A DNA stretch of 64,000 nucleotides, from positions 1 to 64,000 of the forward strand of contig JAQMWT010000047.1 of assembly GCA_029834535.1 (NCBI GenBank), written 5' to 3'. Under the pieces are notes generated by a model, which ran no database searches, was not told the DNA's origin, and saw only the letters and a program-made list of their open reading frames with translations. This document shows, in pieces, positions 53,101-62,800 of this stretch (position 1 is the first letter of the stretch; every line of letters begins with the position of its first letter). The translations under genes and the position numbers were made by a program. The DNA comes from Chrysophaeum taylorii. Taxonomy: Eukaryota; Sar; Pelagophyceae; Pelagomonadales; Pelagomonadaceae.

Positions 53101-55093
53101 GGCTGTCGTCGTCGTCGTCGTCGTAAATGTAAATGGAGCGTCCTCGCATATTCGATGGCGCGCGCACGATGAGGCCGTGACCTGTATCGTGCTCACTGCG
53201 GGGCAGCAATTGCTGACCGCGTCTACGGACGGCTCGATCAAGTGCTGGTCCCTATCGGGAGACGCGCTGGGAGTGCTCACTCTCGGGCGCGAAAACGACG
53301 CGCAGATCCTTCTTCGAGCTTCTGCGGGGGCGGTCTGCGAGGACGAGCCTCGAGAGAGATGGCAGTTCCTTGGTGACGAGGAGGTTGAGGCGAGGCGAAG
53401 TCGCGGCCGCGAGCGCGCTCGAGCAATCCTACGCGGCATCGTCGCTACGAAACGCGCCGAGAAACGCAACGCTACGAAGAAGCTCGAGCTCATGCGAGCA
53501 AGGCAGACCACCTCGCGCGCGATGGGATCTTTCACAGACCTCGAATCGCTCCCACATGATGTCTCAGAAAAACAGCAAGAGGAGCGCGAGCGTCTCTTCC
53601 GCCAGCTCGACGGCGAGGCGACGTGGAAGCTGTCCGAGCTGGAACGAATCAGATCTGAGGCGAGGCAGAGACGGCCTCGACGACACAAGCGTCGTCGTCG
53701 TCTCCGCTCGCGACGTCCCGCTTCGAAAGCAGGAAAGGAAGACGATGATTCGCTGTTGAGCATGGTGTCGTCGATCGAACCGGAGTCGTCGTCGTCGTCG
53801 TCGTCGTCGTCTAGGGCGCGGCGAGCAGAAGAAGACCGGATTCAAAAGGAGGCCAGAAAAAGAGAGCTTCAGCAAGATCCGAACGATCCGACGAACTGGG
53901 GAGTGGGCTCGGTCAACCGAGAGAAGGCCATGTACGAACACCTCTATGTCGAGTTATCGACAACAAAAAAGCGCGTTGCCAAGCCCCAACCAGCGATTAA
54001 ACCGCCGGGATTTTCGGCGCGCGAGATGGCGACGCTCAAAGAACTGATCCAACCGTCGCCCTTTTTGCGGGAGAAGCTCGCGATGGCAAAGAAAACTGCA
54101 CCACCACGCACTCGCCGCCGCATCGAGAGTCGCGCTCCGGCGTCGACGGCAGCATACTCCTCGTCGGCCTCGATGCCCGCCCTGCCAGAGTCCAGACCGA
54201 GCATAACCTTCGAGAAACGAAGACTCCCGCCGCTGGCTAGCAGCGAGGAGATCGTCGCGCTCGTCAAGGAGAAAGTCGAGTCGTAGCAGCGACGTGTCGA
54301 TCGGTTCGCCCAGCTCATTTCGGGGGAGAATAGTCCACGGGGATACGTCTACCGCGTCAGCCAGCCGCTGCTCGCGCGATCGTCTCGCGACGTGTTGTTC
54401 GAAGCGGGGCGACGCGACGCGACGAAGCGCGCGCCGCCGCTCCCGCACTTCGGCGCCGTGTCGTCTTCTACGAGTAGTCGGAGACGACTTCGCGCCGAGT
54501 ACGGCCCGTCCGGCTGCTACCCGATCACGAATATCAACGAGGTCGTCGCGGCGTACGAGTCGGCGCTGGACCGCTCCAAGTTTGGCGCTGCCGTACGCGT
54601 CGACGCGATCGCCCGCCACCGCGTCGTCGCAGAGCACGCGTATTTCCGAAAACAGGCATCGGCCCTCGAGGCTCGACTCGCGGACCCCGACGCCACCATC
54701 TCCTTCCGCGACCTCCTCCGAGTCTTCTTCCCGCTCCTCGAGCCGCTCGAGCTCCGCGAACTCCGTGACCACTACCTCTCCCGAGACGACAAGACACGCA
54801 AGCGCGGTGACGACGATCGCAGCACCTCGGAATTCCGCGCTCTTTTTGACCTCTTCGACGTCAAGCAGCAGGGCAAGATCGACATCGCCGACTTCCACCG
54901 GGCCATCATCCAAGGCAGCGCCGCCATCTCCTCCTCCTCCGACGACGACACATGGCCCGTGTTGCGCCGATCGCTCGAGTCCCAAATTAAGGCCCGAAAC
55001 CACCAACAGTCGACACTCGTGGGCTTCGACGACTTCGAGAGCATGCTTCTCAGCTTACGGCACGACGCCGATCCAACGGACGAAACTTTTTGA
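50144..55093 (+). CDS. EF-hand / WD40 protein, axonemal CFAP337 (WDR49)-like
   Basis: The first frame has 1,380 residues. An EF-hand lies at about 106-130 (VFDRIDNGDGFVGWDEF). A Lys/Glu-rich insert (about 265-300) precedes many WD40 repeats (about 305-1050; for example DRTICLWILP, EYGIRAWGI, DNDVRLWDFE, DGSIKCWSLS). The C-terminal part is coiled-coil and basic. The order EF-hand then about two WD40 propellers fits WDR49/WDR64-type axonemal proteins. The frame meets a TAG at 54284-54286 and continues open in the same frame for 269 codons (QRRVDRFAQLISGEN onward), with another EF-hand (LFDVKQQGKIDIADF). A phase-0 stretch of 33 nt (54254-54286, GTC...TAG) would splice the stop out. A real short intron is more likely than a new stop. 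Confidence 0.75.
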
Positions 55094-55102
55094 AATTACG
55101 AT

Positions 55103-55735
55103 ATGCGCAATGGTGGCACCTTCGACGAGACACGAAAGAAGAACACCAAAACAAAGCGAAATGTTTGGCACAAGTCGTTGCCGCGGACCTTGGCGGTGGC
55201 TGCTGCTCTCGTCATGATCTGCTGGCCGCGGCTGCCGACGTGGCAGATTCGGAACCAGCGCGTCGTCGGCTGGCGCGCCCTGTCGCGACCGAGCCTCGCG
55301 CTCGCGCTGGACGTCGACCTCTTCCAGTCGAACTTTGTGCCGCTCGCGGTCGACGACGCGCCCTTCCGCGTGGACTGGCCGAGCGGCGACCGCCTCGGCC
55401 AGGGTCTCATTCGTGGCCGGAACCTCGAAAGACCCACGACGCCCCTCGTGGTGACGCTCGTCGTGCCCACGCGCGCGGGCCTCCTGCGCCACGCCCTCGC
55501 AAGTCTGCTCCGGAATCGTCAGGGCAACTTTTTCATCGAGTGCGACGTAGTCGCGACGGTGCGCGCGCGCGCCTGCTTCTTCGTCTTCGTCCGCGTCGTC
55601 GTGCGCTGCAAGCACCTCGTCAAACTCGCGTTTCCCCCCGCCATCGTTCGAGTCAGCTGTACCTACACTCTCTTCGATTCCACGCCCCTCGCTGATTGGA
55701 CCGTCTTGACAGATTCGTGGACAACCAGTTTCTAG
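55103..55735 (+). CDS. Possible type II membrane glycosyltransferase, partial or degenerate
   Basis: Starts 9 bp after the previous stop. A basic N-terminus (KKNTKTKRNVWHKSLPR) and a hydrophobic segment (TLAVAAALVMICW) suggest a type II anchor. Further on, TPLVVTLVVPTRAGLLRHAL resembles the first strand and loop of GT-A glycosyltransferases (family 2-like). The DxD motif and the rest of the domain are not seen and the remaining residues look non-coding, so the gene is cut short or its later exons are lost. The part from about 55440 is duplicated at 58420-58620. Confidence 0.35.
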   Translation: MRNGGTFDETRKKNTKTKRNVWHKSLPRTLAVAAALVMICWPRLPTWQIRNQRVVGWRALSRPSLALALDVDLFQSNFVPLAVDDAPFRVDWPSGDRLGQGLIRGRNLERPTTPLVVTLVVPTRAGLLRHALASLLRNRQGNFFIECDVVATVRARACFFVFVRVVVRCKHLVKLAFPPAIVRVSCTYTLFDSTPLADWTVLTDSWTTSF

Positions 55736-55739
55736 ACTC

Positions 55740-56160
55740 TCTCTCGAGGAGTATGAACGTAGGATTCTTAGCCTCGGTCATCGGACGCAGCGTCGGATGG
55801 ATCGATGGAGGTCGAGCGGTGACTTTGGGATCGTTGACGCGAAGATGATGACAAGTCGCTTGCGCTTGTGGTGATGCGGACGAGCGCCGGAAGCAAAACT
55901 GTCGCTGAGTCGTTGGGAATGCCGCGCGGAGGGAAATTCTTCGCCTCGCTGGCGCAAGAGCCTGGGGACGTTGTGCTGCGCGCGTACCACGCGACGGGCG
56001 ACGCGCTAACTGGCGCGAGACAGTGTTGATGGAGTTCTTGCCGGGTTCAGGCTCTTATCTGGGCTCATTATAATCCCGCGATTTCGGAATCAGCCACCTG
56101 ATGGTGGTCGATCGAGAGGGGCTGGTCGAGACGGAGCGCGTCTTGAAAGTGGTGTTCGCA
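55740..56160 (+). pseudogene. Degenerate copy of the CHK-like kinase gene, 5' part
   Basis: Sequence from 55750 to about 56050 follows 58700-59030 closely (the counterparts of FLTSVIGRCV, SLALVVKRTSTGSEAV, KFFASLAQELGDVV and MEFLPD are recognisable) but with deletions and frame changes. The similarity ends after the counterpart of MEFLPDA. A further 70 bp at 56080-56150 match 58333-58400, upstream of the intact gene. So a unit of glycosyltransferase-like fragment plus kinase has been duplicated in tandem and this copy has decayed. Confidence 0.7.
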
Positions 56161-57381
56161 ATTCTGATTTCGTAGGTTGTAACAACGGAAGATAAGAAGA
56201 GTCTTGGAAAAGCGGTAAGGGTCACTAGCGAAAGGGTCAGATTCACTGAACACCCACTCGAATAGACTGGGGGAGTCCACTCGCAGGCGCCTCGTGCTAG
56301 CATGTTCGCTGACCATGTAGTGGCGCAAAAGGCTCGTTGATCATAATGATCAGTCAAAATTTGGTCAGGTGGTAAGTGGCTGAATTGGCCGGGTGGGAAT
56401 ACAGGAGGTGCGAGTTGTGTGTGTGACCATAGTCCCTTTCGTGATCATGTACGCGCCACGAATGCAGGTAAATGGGTGTAGGTCACTGTGTGCTGCTTAG
56501 TATGCTGTTTTTTTATGTTTGGTTCCCTCAGTTTCGACCGGCAGTGGTCCTGGAGATACAGCGCTACATGGCCACCACCTCACATTGGTGTGATGTCAGA
56601 CATGCTAAGTCATATGGTGGTGCTGTTGTCGGGCAGTACTCGTCGAGTGATTCAGTGAACGTGACACATGTGCCAGACTTGCAACGCGATTTGTCTTGTG
56701 CGTTAGCAGAAGAATCTGTAGTCTCCGGCTCTTGCGCCGTCCGTTGAGAATGACATCCCTTCTTTACCCTTCTTCTTCCCATTTACACAATCTCTCAATC
56801 CTCTTCGTTGTGCTCACGCTCATCATCATGGACTAGTGCGTCCCGTAGGTAGGGACTAATAAATCTCTGCTGCTATATCCACCACCTACAGACATTCATC
56901 ATGTGGCTGTATGATCCTTCCATATGACACAAAATTGTTCTCACCTCACTCATTTGCTACTACAAAGCCTCCCGCGTCTCCCGCATACCAGGGGGTGTTG
57001 CGCTCAATCGCAGAGAATCACCGATGATCGTCGTCGTCACAACACCTGTTGTAACATACTTTAATAAGGCACTGCTGATATGTGTTCTTTACCTGGCAGG
57101 TTGAGGTCACCATGTCGACATAATCACGCTACGCAACAAGCATGGTCATCACATCGCAAAACACTATTAGACCCTGACATCCATACAGGAGTTTATAATG
57201 CTCACACAACGCTCCAGAGGATTCTGAAGTGCAGTGGTGAAAGTCACTGAAGAACCATCCCGCCTCACCGTGTGAGTCTGGCAGGTCAGAATTCAGGGAA
57301 CAGGGTAGTTCCCCTCGCCTCAGCACACGACAGACGACACGTACAACTACACTAAACTAACGTGTAAGACTACGTACCTAC
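56161..57381. other. Spacer with divergent copia LTR fragment
   Basis: Apart from the LTR-like piece at about 56735-56960, nothing is recognisable. Some low-GC text around 56400-56740 is open in one frame for 91 codons without any motif. Confidence 0.5.
56735..56960 (+). repeat. Divergent copia LTR fragment
   Basis: CCGTCCGTTGAGAA, TACCCTTCTTCTTCC, TACACAATC, CGCTCATCATCATGG and GCGTCCCG follow in the same order as in the LTRs at 13654 and 43710, with many differences between them. It is an older relative or another subfamily. Confidence 0.65.
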
Positions 57382-57480
57382 TAACTAACTAACTAACTAA
57401 CTTCAGACCTCTCCTGAGCATGGGAGCCATGCCGGACCGACAGGAGCCAGTCCGGAATCACTGGTCTGTAGACGAGGGAA
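57382..57480 (-). repeat. SINE-like retroposon, 3' fragment (copy 5)
   Basis: Reverse-complement match to the last about 95 bp of copy 1, with the tail seen here as (CTAA)n at 57382-57401. The 5' part is missing. Confidence 0.8.
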
Positions 57481-57489
57481 ACGTACGTT

Positions 57490-58330
57490 GTCCAGGCGAT
57501 GAGACGGTTTAAGAAGTTGGAAAATACAGCAACATAAGGTGAGAGTCCTTGGCCACGCGATGCTTGTTGACATGAAATTCGCAGTTGGTGCGGAGGGCAA
57601 CCCAGAGCCTTTTGCGGTGGTAGGCCGCCACATTTAAGAGGCCAGGGTTGGTGTGGCGCGTTTCGACCTTCGAGGCGTTACCTGAGGTATTACTCAGCAG
57701 CGTGTTGTAAGCCGAAGCGTCATCGCGGTCTTCCCGGTAATGCTGGTGCTGTTCCGGATTCAGCAGTGGGAAGTGAACCAAGTTGGTCGGTGTCTCAACT
57801 TCAGAAAACTGCCTCTCCGAGGATATAGGAGAGTGACCAGCATTGAGTACTGCGTGCACCTGTCACGAGCCAGGATCCTGCGGGTGGTGTTGAGGTTCCG
57901 TATCCTGTCGTGGGGTCGTGACGTTGGGTAAAGCTTCCACCTTCTTCTCAGCGAGCGTTGCCTTCAATCGTGCGGCACCGACCGAGTCTTCGGGCGCGGC
58001 ATAGACCTTCTTAGTGAACTCTTCGAGAGTCTTCTGCTGTTTAACAATTTGATCGCGCAGCAGTTCAGTTAGTTCGGTCGTCTTCTGCATCATTTGTTCG
58101 GTGATCTTTTGCATCATTTCCAGCAGGTTGTCGCGAGTAACCGTTGCGGGCTTCTTGGTTTGAGGAGCTCGGTGGTTCTCGGCATGTTTGTTGACTTTGG
58201 TCGATTTGACCGGTTGTCTCCTCCGGGATCACACCTTGGCTGGATTTCGCACGGCCGGAGAGCGCGGCGTCCGGTTCGCCTTTCCTTATCAATGCGCGCG
58301 TTATTATGGCGCCTGGGTCCCGCAAGCCTC
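57490..58330 (-). pseudogene. Minus-strand coding remnant with coiled coil, unrecognised
   Basis: Three overlapping minus-strand frames look coding. One holds a coiled coil (MMQKITEQMMQKTTELTELL) followed by EEFTKKVYAAPEDSVGAARL. Another runs VHFPLLNPEQHQHYREDRDD to its end beside the SINE-like fragment. The part near 58200-58325 is basic and polar. The character resembles a gag or ORF1-type protein, but no zinc knuckle or RT is present. Broken or spliced. Family unknown. Confidence 0.35.
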
Positions 58331-58419
58331 ATGCGATTTCCGAAACAACCACCAGATTGTGGTCGATCGAGAGGGAGCGCTTGTTGAAGGCGGTGTTCGT
58401 AATGAAAACTGAATACCCC

Positions 58420-58690
58420 ACGCTGCGACGCTCGTCGTGCCCACGCGCGCGGGCCTCCTGCTGCACCACGACGCCCTCGCGAGTCTGTGCTCCGGAATCG
58501 TCAGGGCAACCTTTTTCATCGAGTGCGACGTAGTCGCGATGGTGCGCGCGCGCGCCTGCTCCATCTTCGTCCGCGTCGTCGTACGTTGTTGTAAGCAGCT
58601 CCTCTTGGGAAAGGTTCGCACAACCAACCCCCAGGGGATAGTAATTGGGCCGTTTGGAGAAAACTCGTGGGCAATCAGGGTCTAGAAGTG
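58420..58690 (+). repeat. Duplicated upstream segment of the kinase gene
   Basis: Close match to 55450-55740, including the CCACGCGCGCGGGCCTCCTG block and the ACTTTTTCATCGAGTGCGAC block. It now serves as the immediate 5' flank of the intact kinase. Confidence 0.7.
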
Positions 58691-59839
58691 ATGGATGAGA
58701 TGATGGATGTAAGATTCCTGACGTCGGTCATCGGGCGATGCGTCGCATCCGCGGAGGCGCGATCGATGGAGAAGATGGGGGGGTTGAGCGGTGCGTTTGA
58801 GATCGTCGACGTCGAGCTCGAAGATGGCGAGTCGCTCGCGCTCGTGGTGAAGCGGACGAGCACCGGAAGCGAAGCCGTCGCTGCGTCGCTCGGAACGCCG
58901 CGCGAAGGCAAGTTCTTCGCCTCGCTGGCGCAAGAGCTCGGGGACGTCGTGCCGCGCGCGTACCACGCGACGGGCGACGCGGCGACGGGCGCCAAGAGGG
59001 TGTTGATGGAGTTCTTGCCGGACGCGGTTCCCGCGGGTGTCATGTTCGGTCGCGGGAATCCTAACAACTGGGCGCTTTCCGAGGAAAAAATGTCCGAGAT
59101 CGTGGCGCGAGGAGGTAGTCCGACGGCTATCGACGTGAGCGCCGAGGCATTTGCGCTGTACGCTAAGCTCCACGCGCGGTATTGGGGAGACGAGGCTGTG
59201 CTCGAGAACGAGTGGTTGCGCGGGGCGAAGTGGGTCCGTGGCGGTGGCGAGGACGAGTGGGCGACGGCCCAGAGGATCGCGGCCGACGCGTGGGCCGAAG
59301 TTTCGAAGGTAGATTGGCCCAATCATCTCGTCGCTTGCCTCGACGCGAGTTTCACAAAGGTCAACTGGGACGCTTTCCAGAAGGAGCTCCGGGCGAGGCC
59401 GTGGACGGTGGTGCACGGCGACGCCCACCCCCACAACATCCTACGCGTCAACCATTCGACAGACGCCGCGCGCCTCGTGCTCATCGACTTTGAGATGGTC
59501 GGGGTCGGCTCCAACGCGCAGGAGCTGGGCCAGTTCCTCATTTCCCACATGTCGCCGGCGGAACGCCGAGCTCACGAGCGCGACCTCGTTAGGAAGTACC
59601 ACGAAGACCTTGTTTGTGCCCTCCGCGGGTACGGGCGTGGCGCCGCGGCCGACGAATACTCGTTCGACGCTTGCTGGAACGAGTATGTTGCCGGCGGTGC
59701 CGGAAGGTGGTTATGGTTCGTGCCATACCTCGCGAAAGCGTGCCCGCCCGATATGGCCCGGTTCTTCAATCACCAGCTCGCTACCTTCCTCGAAGACCAC
59801 TTCCCCAACCCCGCCACCGTTCCGATGCCGCGCGTCTGA
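58691..59839 (+). CDS. CHK/EcKinase-like (APH-fold) phosphotransferase
   Basis: About 382 residues from the first ATG (MDEMMDVRFLTS). The frame is open a little upstream without an ATG. The APH-type catalytic loop is VVHGDAHPHNIL (HGDxHxxN) and the metal-binding motif is LVLIDFEM. The N-lobe lysine is in LALVVKRTST. FNHQLATFLEDHFP closes the protein. The length and HGDAHPHN motif match the CHK/DUF1679 ecdysteroid-kinase-like group, which phosphorylates small hydroxylated metabolites. The substrate here is unknown. It is the intact partner of a tandem duplicate and lies tail-to-tail with the ciliary gene (45 bp). Confidence 0.85.
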   Translation: MDEMMDVRFLTSVIGRCVASAEARSMEKMGGLSGAFEIVDVELEDGESLALVVKRTSTGSEAVAASLGTPREGKFFASLAQELGDVVPRAYHATGDAATGAKRVLMEFLPDAVPAGVMFGRGNPNNWALSEEKMSEIVARGGSPTAIDVSAEAFALYAKLHARYWGDEAVLENEWLRGAKWVRGGGEDEWATAQRIAADAWAEVSKVDWPNHLVACLDASFTKVNWDAFQKELRARPWTVVHGDAHPHNILRVNHSTDAARLVLIDFEMVGVGSNAQELGQFLISHMSPAERRAHERDLVRKYHEDLVCALRGYGRGAAADEYSFDACWNEYVAGGAGRWLWFVPYLAKACPPDMARFFNHQLATFLEDHFPNPATVPMPRV

Positions 59840-59884
59840 TACGTATATCATATCCACTCTTGCTGCTGAGGGGGGGGGATTCGG

Positions 59885-62800
59885 TCACCGACCGACGTGA
59901 GGGTGTGTTCTTTCGAAGACGTCCTCGGCATACGTGCCGGTGCCCTGCAACACGACGTCGAAGCTTTGCCCATCGGCGACCTCGAACCGAAACCGGCTAC
60001 AATACTGGACGTCGTCGGCAGGTCGGAAGGTTACGACAACCGGGCGCGGAATCCGCGGGTTTTTCGTAGCCTGTGCACGCAGAGACGCGGCGAGCGTGGT
60101 GGGCGCTCGTTCATTTTCGGTATCACCTCCCGGCGATGGCGCTGCTTTCCAGGATAGAGCGATGGTCGTCTGCGGGAAGAAGGCGTCGTCGGTCCGATTG
60201 AAGTCCTTCGGCAGACACGCCGCGGCCGCGGCGAGAGGCATCGTGGGGCCGCGCTGGGCCCCGCTGTACTCGTCCCACTCAAAAACGCGCGGCTCGTCGC
60301 GGCTCCCGGCCGGGGCGTTGTCTCCGTCGATGTCTTGACAGATGATATTGGTGCTCCTGGGTATGTGCGTGATTTGCCACGCCGCTACCACCTCCGTCGG
60401 ATTGGACAGGAACAGCACGAGCTCTGCGGACCGACTCACGCGCACGAGGCCGAACTGGTGCGCCGGTGGACTGGCGACGAGCGCCGGCCGGAGAATATGT
60501 GCGCGGAGGCGGACTACCTGCGTCTGGCCCGTCGCGAACAACGCGGTGAGCGTGCCATCGAACTCGGACGGCCCGGCGGACTCCGTGGTGGCGGGTTCGA
60601 ACACCAACTCCACCGTCATGCTCTGGCGCGGCCCGAGCACCACGCTCGAGGCGCAGTCGGCAGCCCCCCGGAGCGCTACGGTCGTCGACTGAATCTGGGC
60701 GATGGAGAAGGGCGTCGTCACGGAGAGTGCCAACGCGAGCTCGACGTCCGATGGGTTGCGGAAAACGGCCCGCTGCCGCAACGTTGCATCCTTCTTCTTC
60801 TTCTTCTTCTTTTCGGACAACCGAGCGATGACAGTCGTCGACGTCGTAAACCGAAGCACGTGACAGCCGTCGAGCTCCGCCTCGCGCTCGAGCTCGAGCC
60901 GCGGCACGATGAGAAGAGCCTGGGCTCGGACTTTGAGGGCGCCGACGAGCTTGGAATCGCTTGGGGCAAACCGCGCAGCAATCCCCGCAATCGACACCAG
61001 ACTTCTCCTCCTTTTCGTCGGGCTGTTGTTCTGAGTGTCCTGGCTGCTGCTCCGGAGCGGCGTGGGCGCTAGAGGCTGGGGTGCGGCCCCTGCGCTCGCG
61101 GGAACGGCGTCTCGTATCAAAGAAGAAGAACCCGCGTCCGAATCCTCGATCGCGGGTTGCTTGAGCCACTCGGCGTTCGCGACGATAAGGGCCCGGAGTT
61201 GTGAGGGCGAGTCGGCGAGCAAAGGCGACTCGGGAAGCAGGTGCTCAGGCGGCAGGGTAATAGCGAGCGTGGCTTCGCCGTGCGCAGGCACGCGCATCGT
61301 CGCCGGTTCGAGCGTAAACGGAGGCGCGTACTCGCCCTCGTCGTGCCACCGCACCGTGACGTCGAGCGGAGTGCTCGTGGTTTGGCTTGGTCGCAGCGCG
61401 ACATCGACGATGCGGTCGTTGTCGCCGTCGTCCTTGCCGTCATCTGGCCCGACGCGCCAAACGAGCTGCGCGTCTACGGGCCCGGCGTTTTTGATGCGAA
61501 TCTTGCGCGTTAGCGCCTTGACGCCGTGGCCCACGAGCTGCTGTCCGAAACTAAGCAGCGGTGGCCCGTCTCTGGTTACGTCGAGGCCTACGCACTCGGG
61601 CCGTAGCGAGAGAGCGCACCCGCTTACCACGATTTTTACCGGCAACCGCACGATCGGCATGCCGTGGACGGCGCACTCGATGTTGTCGTGGAAGCTGCCC
61701 GCCATGTTGTTGAACGCCGTAACGCAGACTACCTGGACACCCCACGGCACCAGCGTACCTGAATCGGGCTCGACGCGAAACGCGACGCCTTTCCCATCGC
61801 GTAGCACGCGGCTATCTTCCGCCTCCGCCTCCTTCCTCGCGAGGTACGCGCGCCCGCTCGCTGACTTGAAGCTCTCGCCTTGGCGAGCGTAAGCTTCTCC
61901 GAGGAGCGCCGTCGGTCTGCTTGTTGACGACGACGCCGCCGCGAACGATGATGACCTCTTTGTTGTTGTTGTTGTTGTTGTTCTTGATGCGTGCGCTGCC
62001 ACCGCATCGATACCCATCATCGTCGCGGCGGGGTATTTGTTGGGCTTGATGCGGAAAGAGATGGGGATAGCACTCAGGTTGCGGATGACGAAGCGCATTG
62101 TTCGCCTCTCGAAGAGTGGCACGCCATTTCCAAAGTCAAGCTTTGGCGGTGGTGGGCAGGGCGGGAGCTCGACGCCCGGAGGTAGCTGCGTCGCCTTCGG
62201 TTCGGCAAGCGCGGGCGGCGGACCGGAATCCTCCGACAGCGGCTCGTATGCGAGCACGGCCGCCTTGCAAACGGCTTTGAGCGACAGCTTCAAAGGCGCC
62301 GTCATGCCGGCGACGACGCAGTGGAAGGTTTCATCAATAATGCCCAAGCAGTGCGCGGTGAATTTGAGGCGTACGCACCGCGTTTCCTTCTTCGCAAGGC
62401 TGTCGGCCGCGGGTGAAAACTCATTGTTGAAGACAGTGTTCTGGTTGGGCTCCCACTCGAACGCAGTTGGCAAGTCTGAGACGTTGACGAGCGCGATATC
62501 GCGTTCCACGAGCACGCCGTTATAGACTATGCCCAGGTCGACGCTAGGCGGCGACGCGCGCACGTCGAGCGCATCAACTTGGGCACGAACGCCCACATGC
62601 TGCACCTTGTCGGAGACCGCGTCGAGATATCGCATCCGGCACACGGCTGCTGCGCGGATTAATGCCGGATCGGCTCCCGCGTTACATATCACGCGGACAG
62701 AACCTGTTTCGCCAGCGCCGGTGATATCCTCTCGGGGTTCGAACGAGATTGATGTGTGGTCTACCTCCTGGGGATAGGCCACATCAAGGGAATCCTCAAA

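Noticed and set aside
54284-54286. TAG as a sense codon (variant genetic code)
   Set aside because: Other genes in the window end in TAG, TAA or TGA at family-appropriate lengths, for example the CCA enzyme at 28801-28803, so a code change is not needed.
56995-57043. TGTTG...CAACA pair after a G-run, as copia LTR ends
   Set aside because: Only about 50 bp apart with no related copy, so probably chance.
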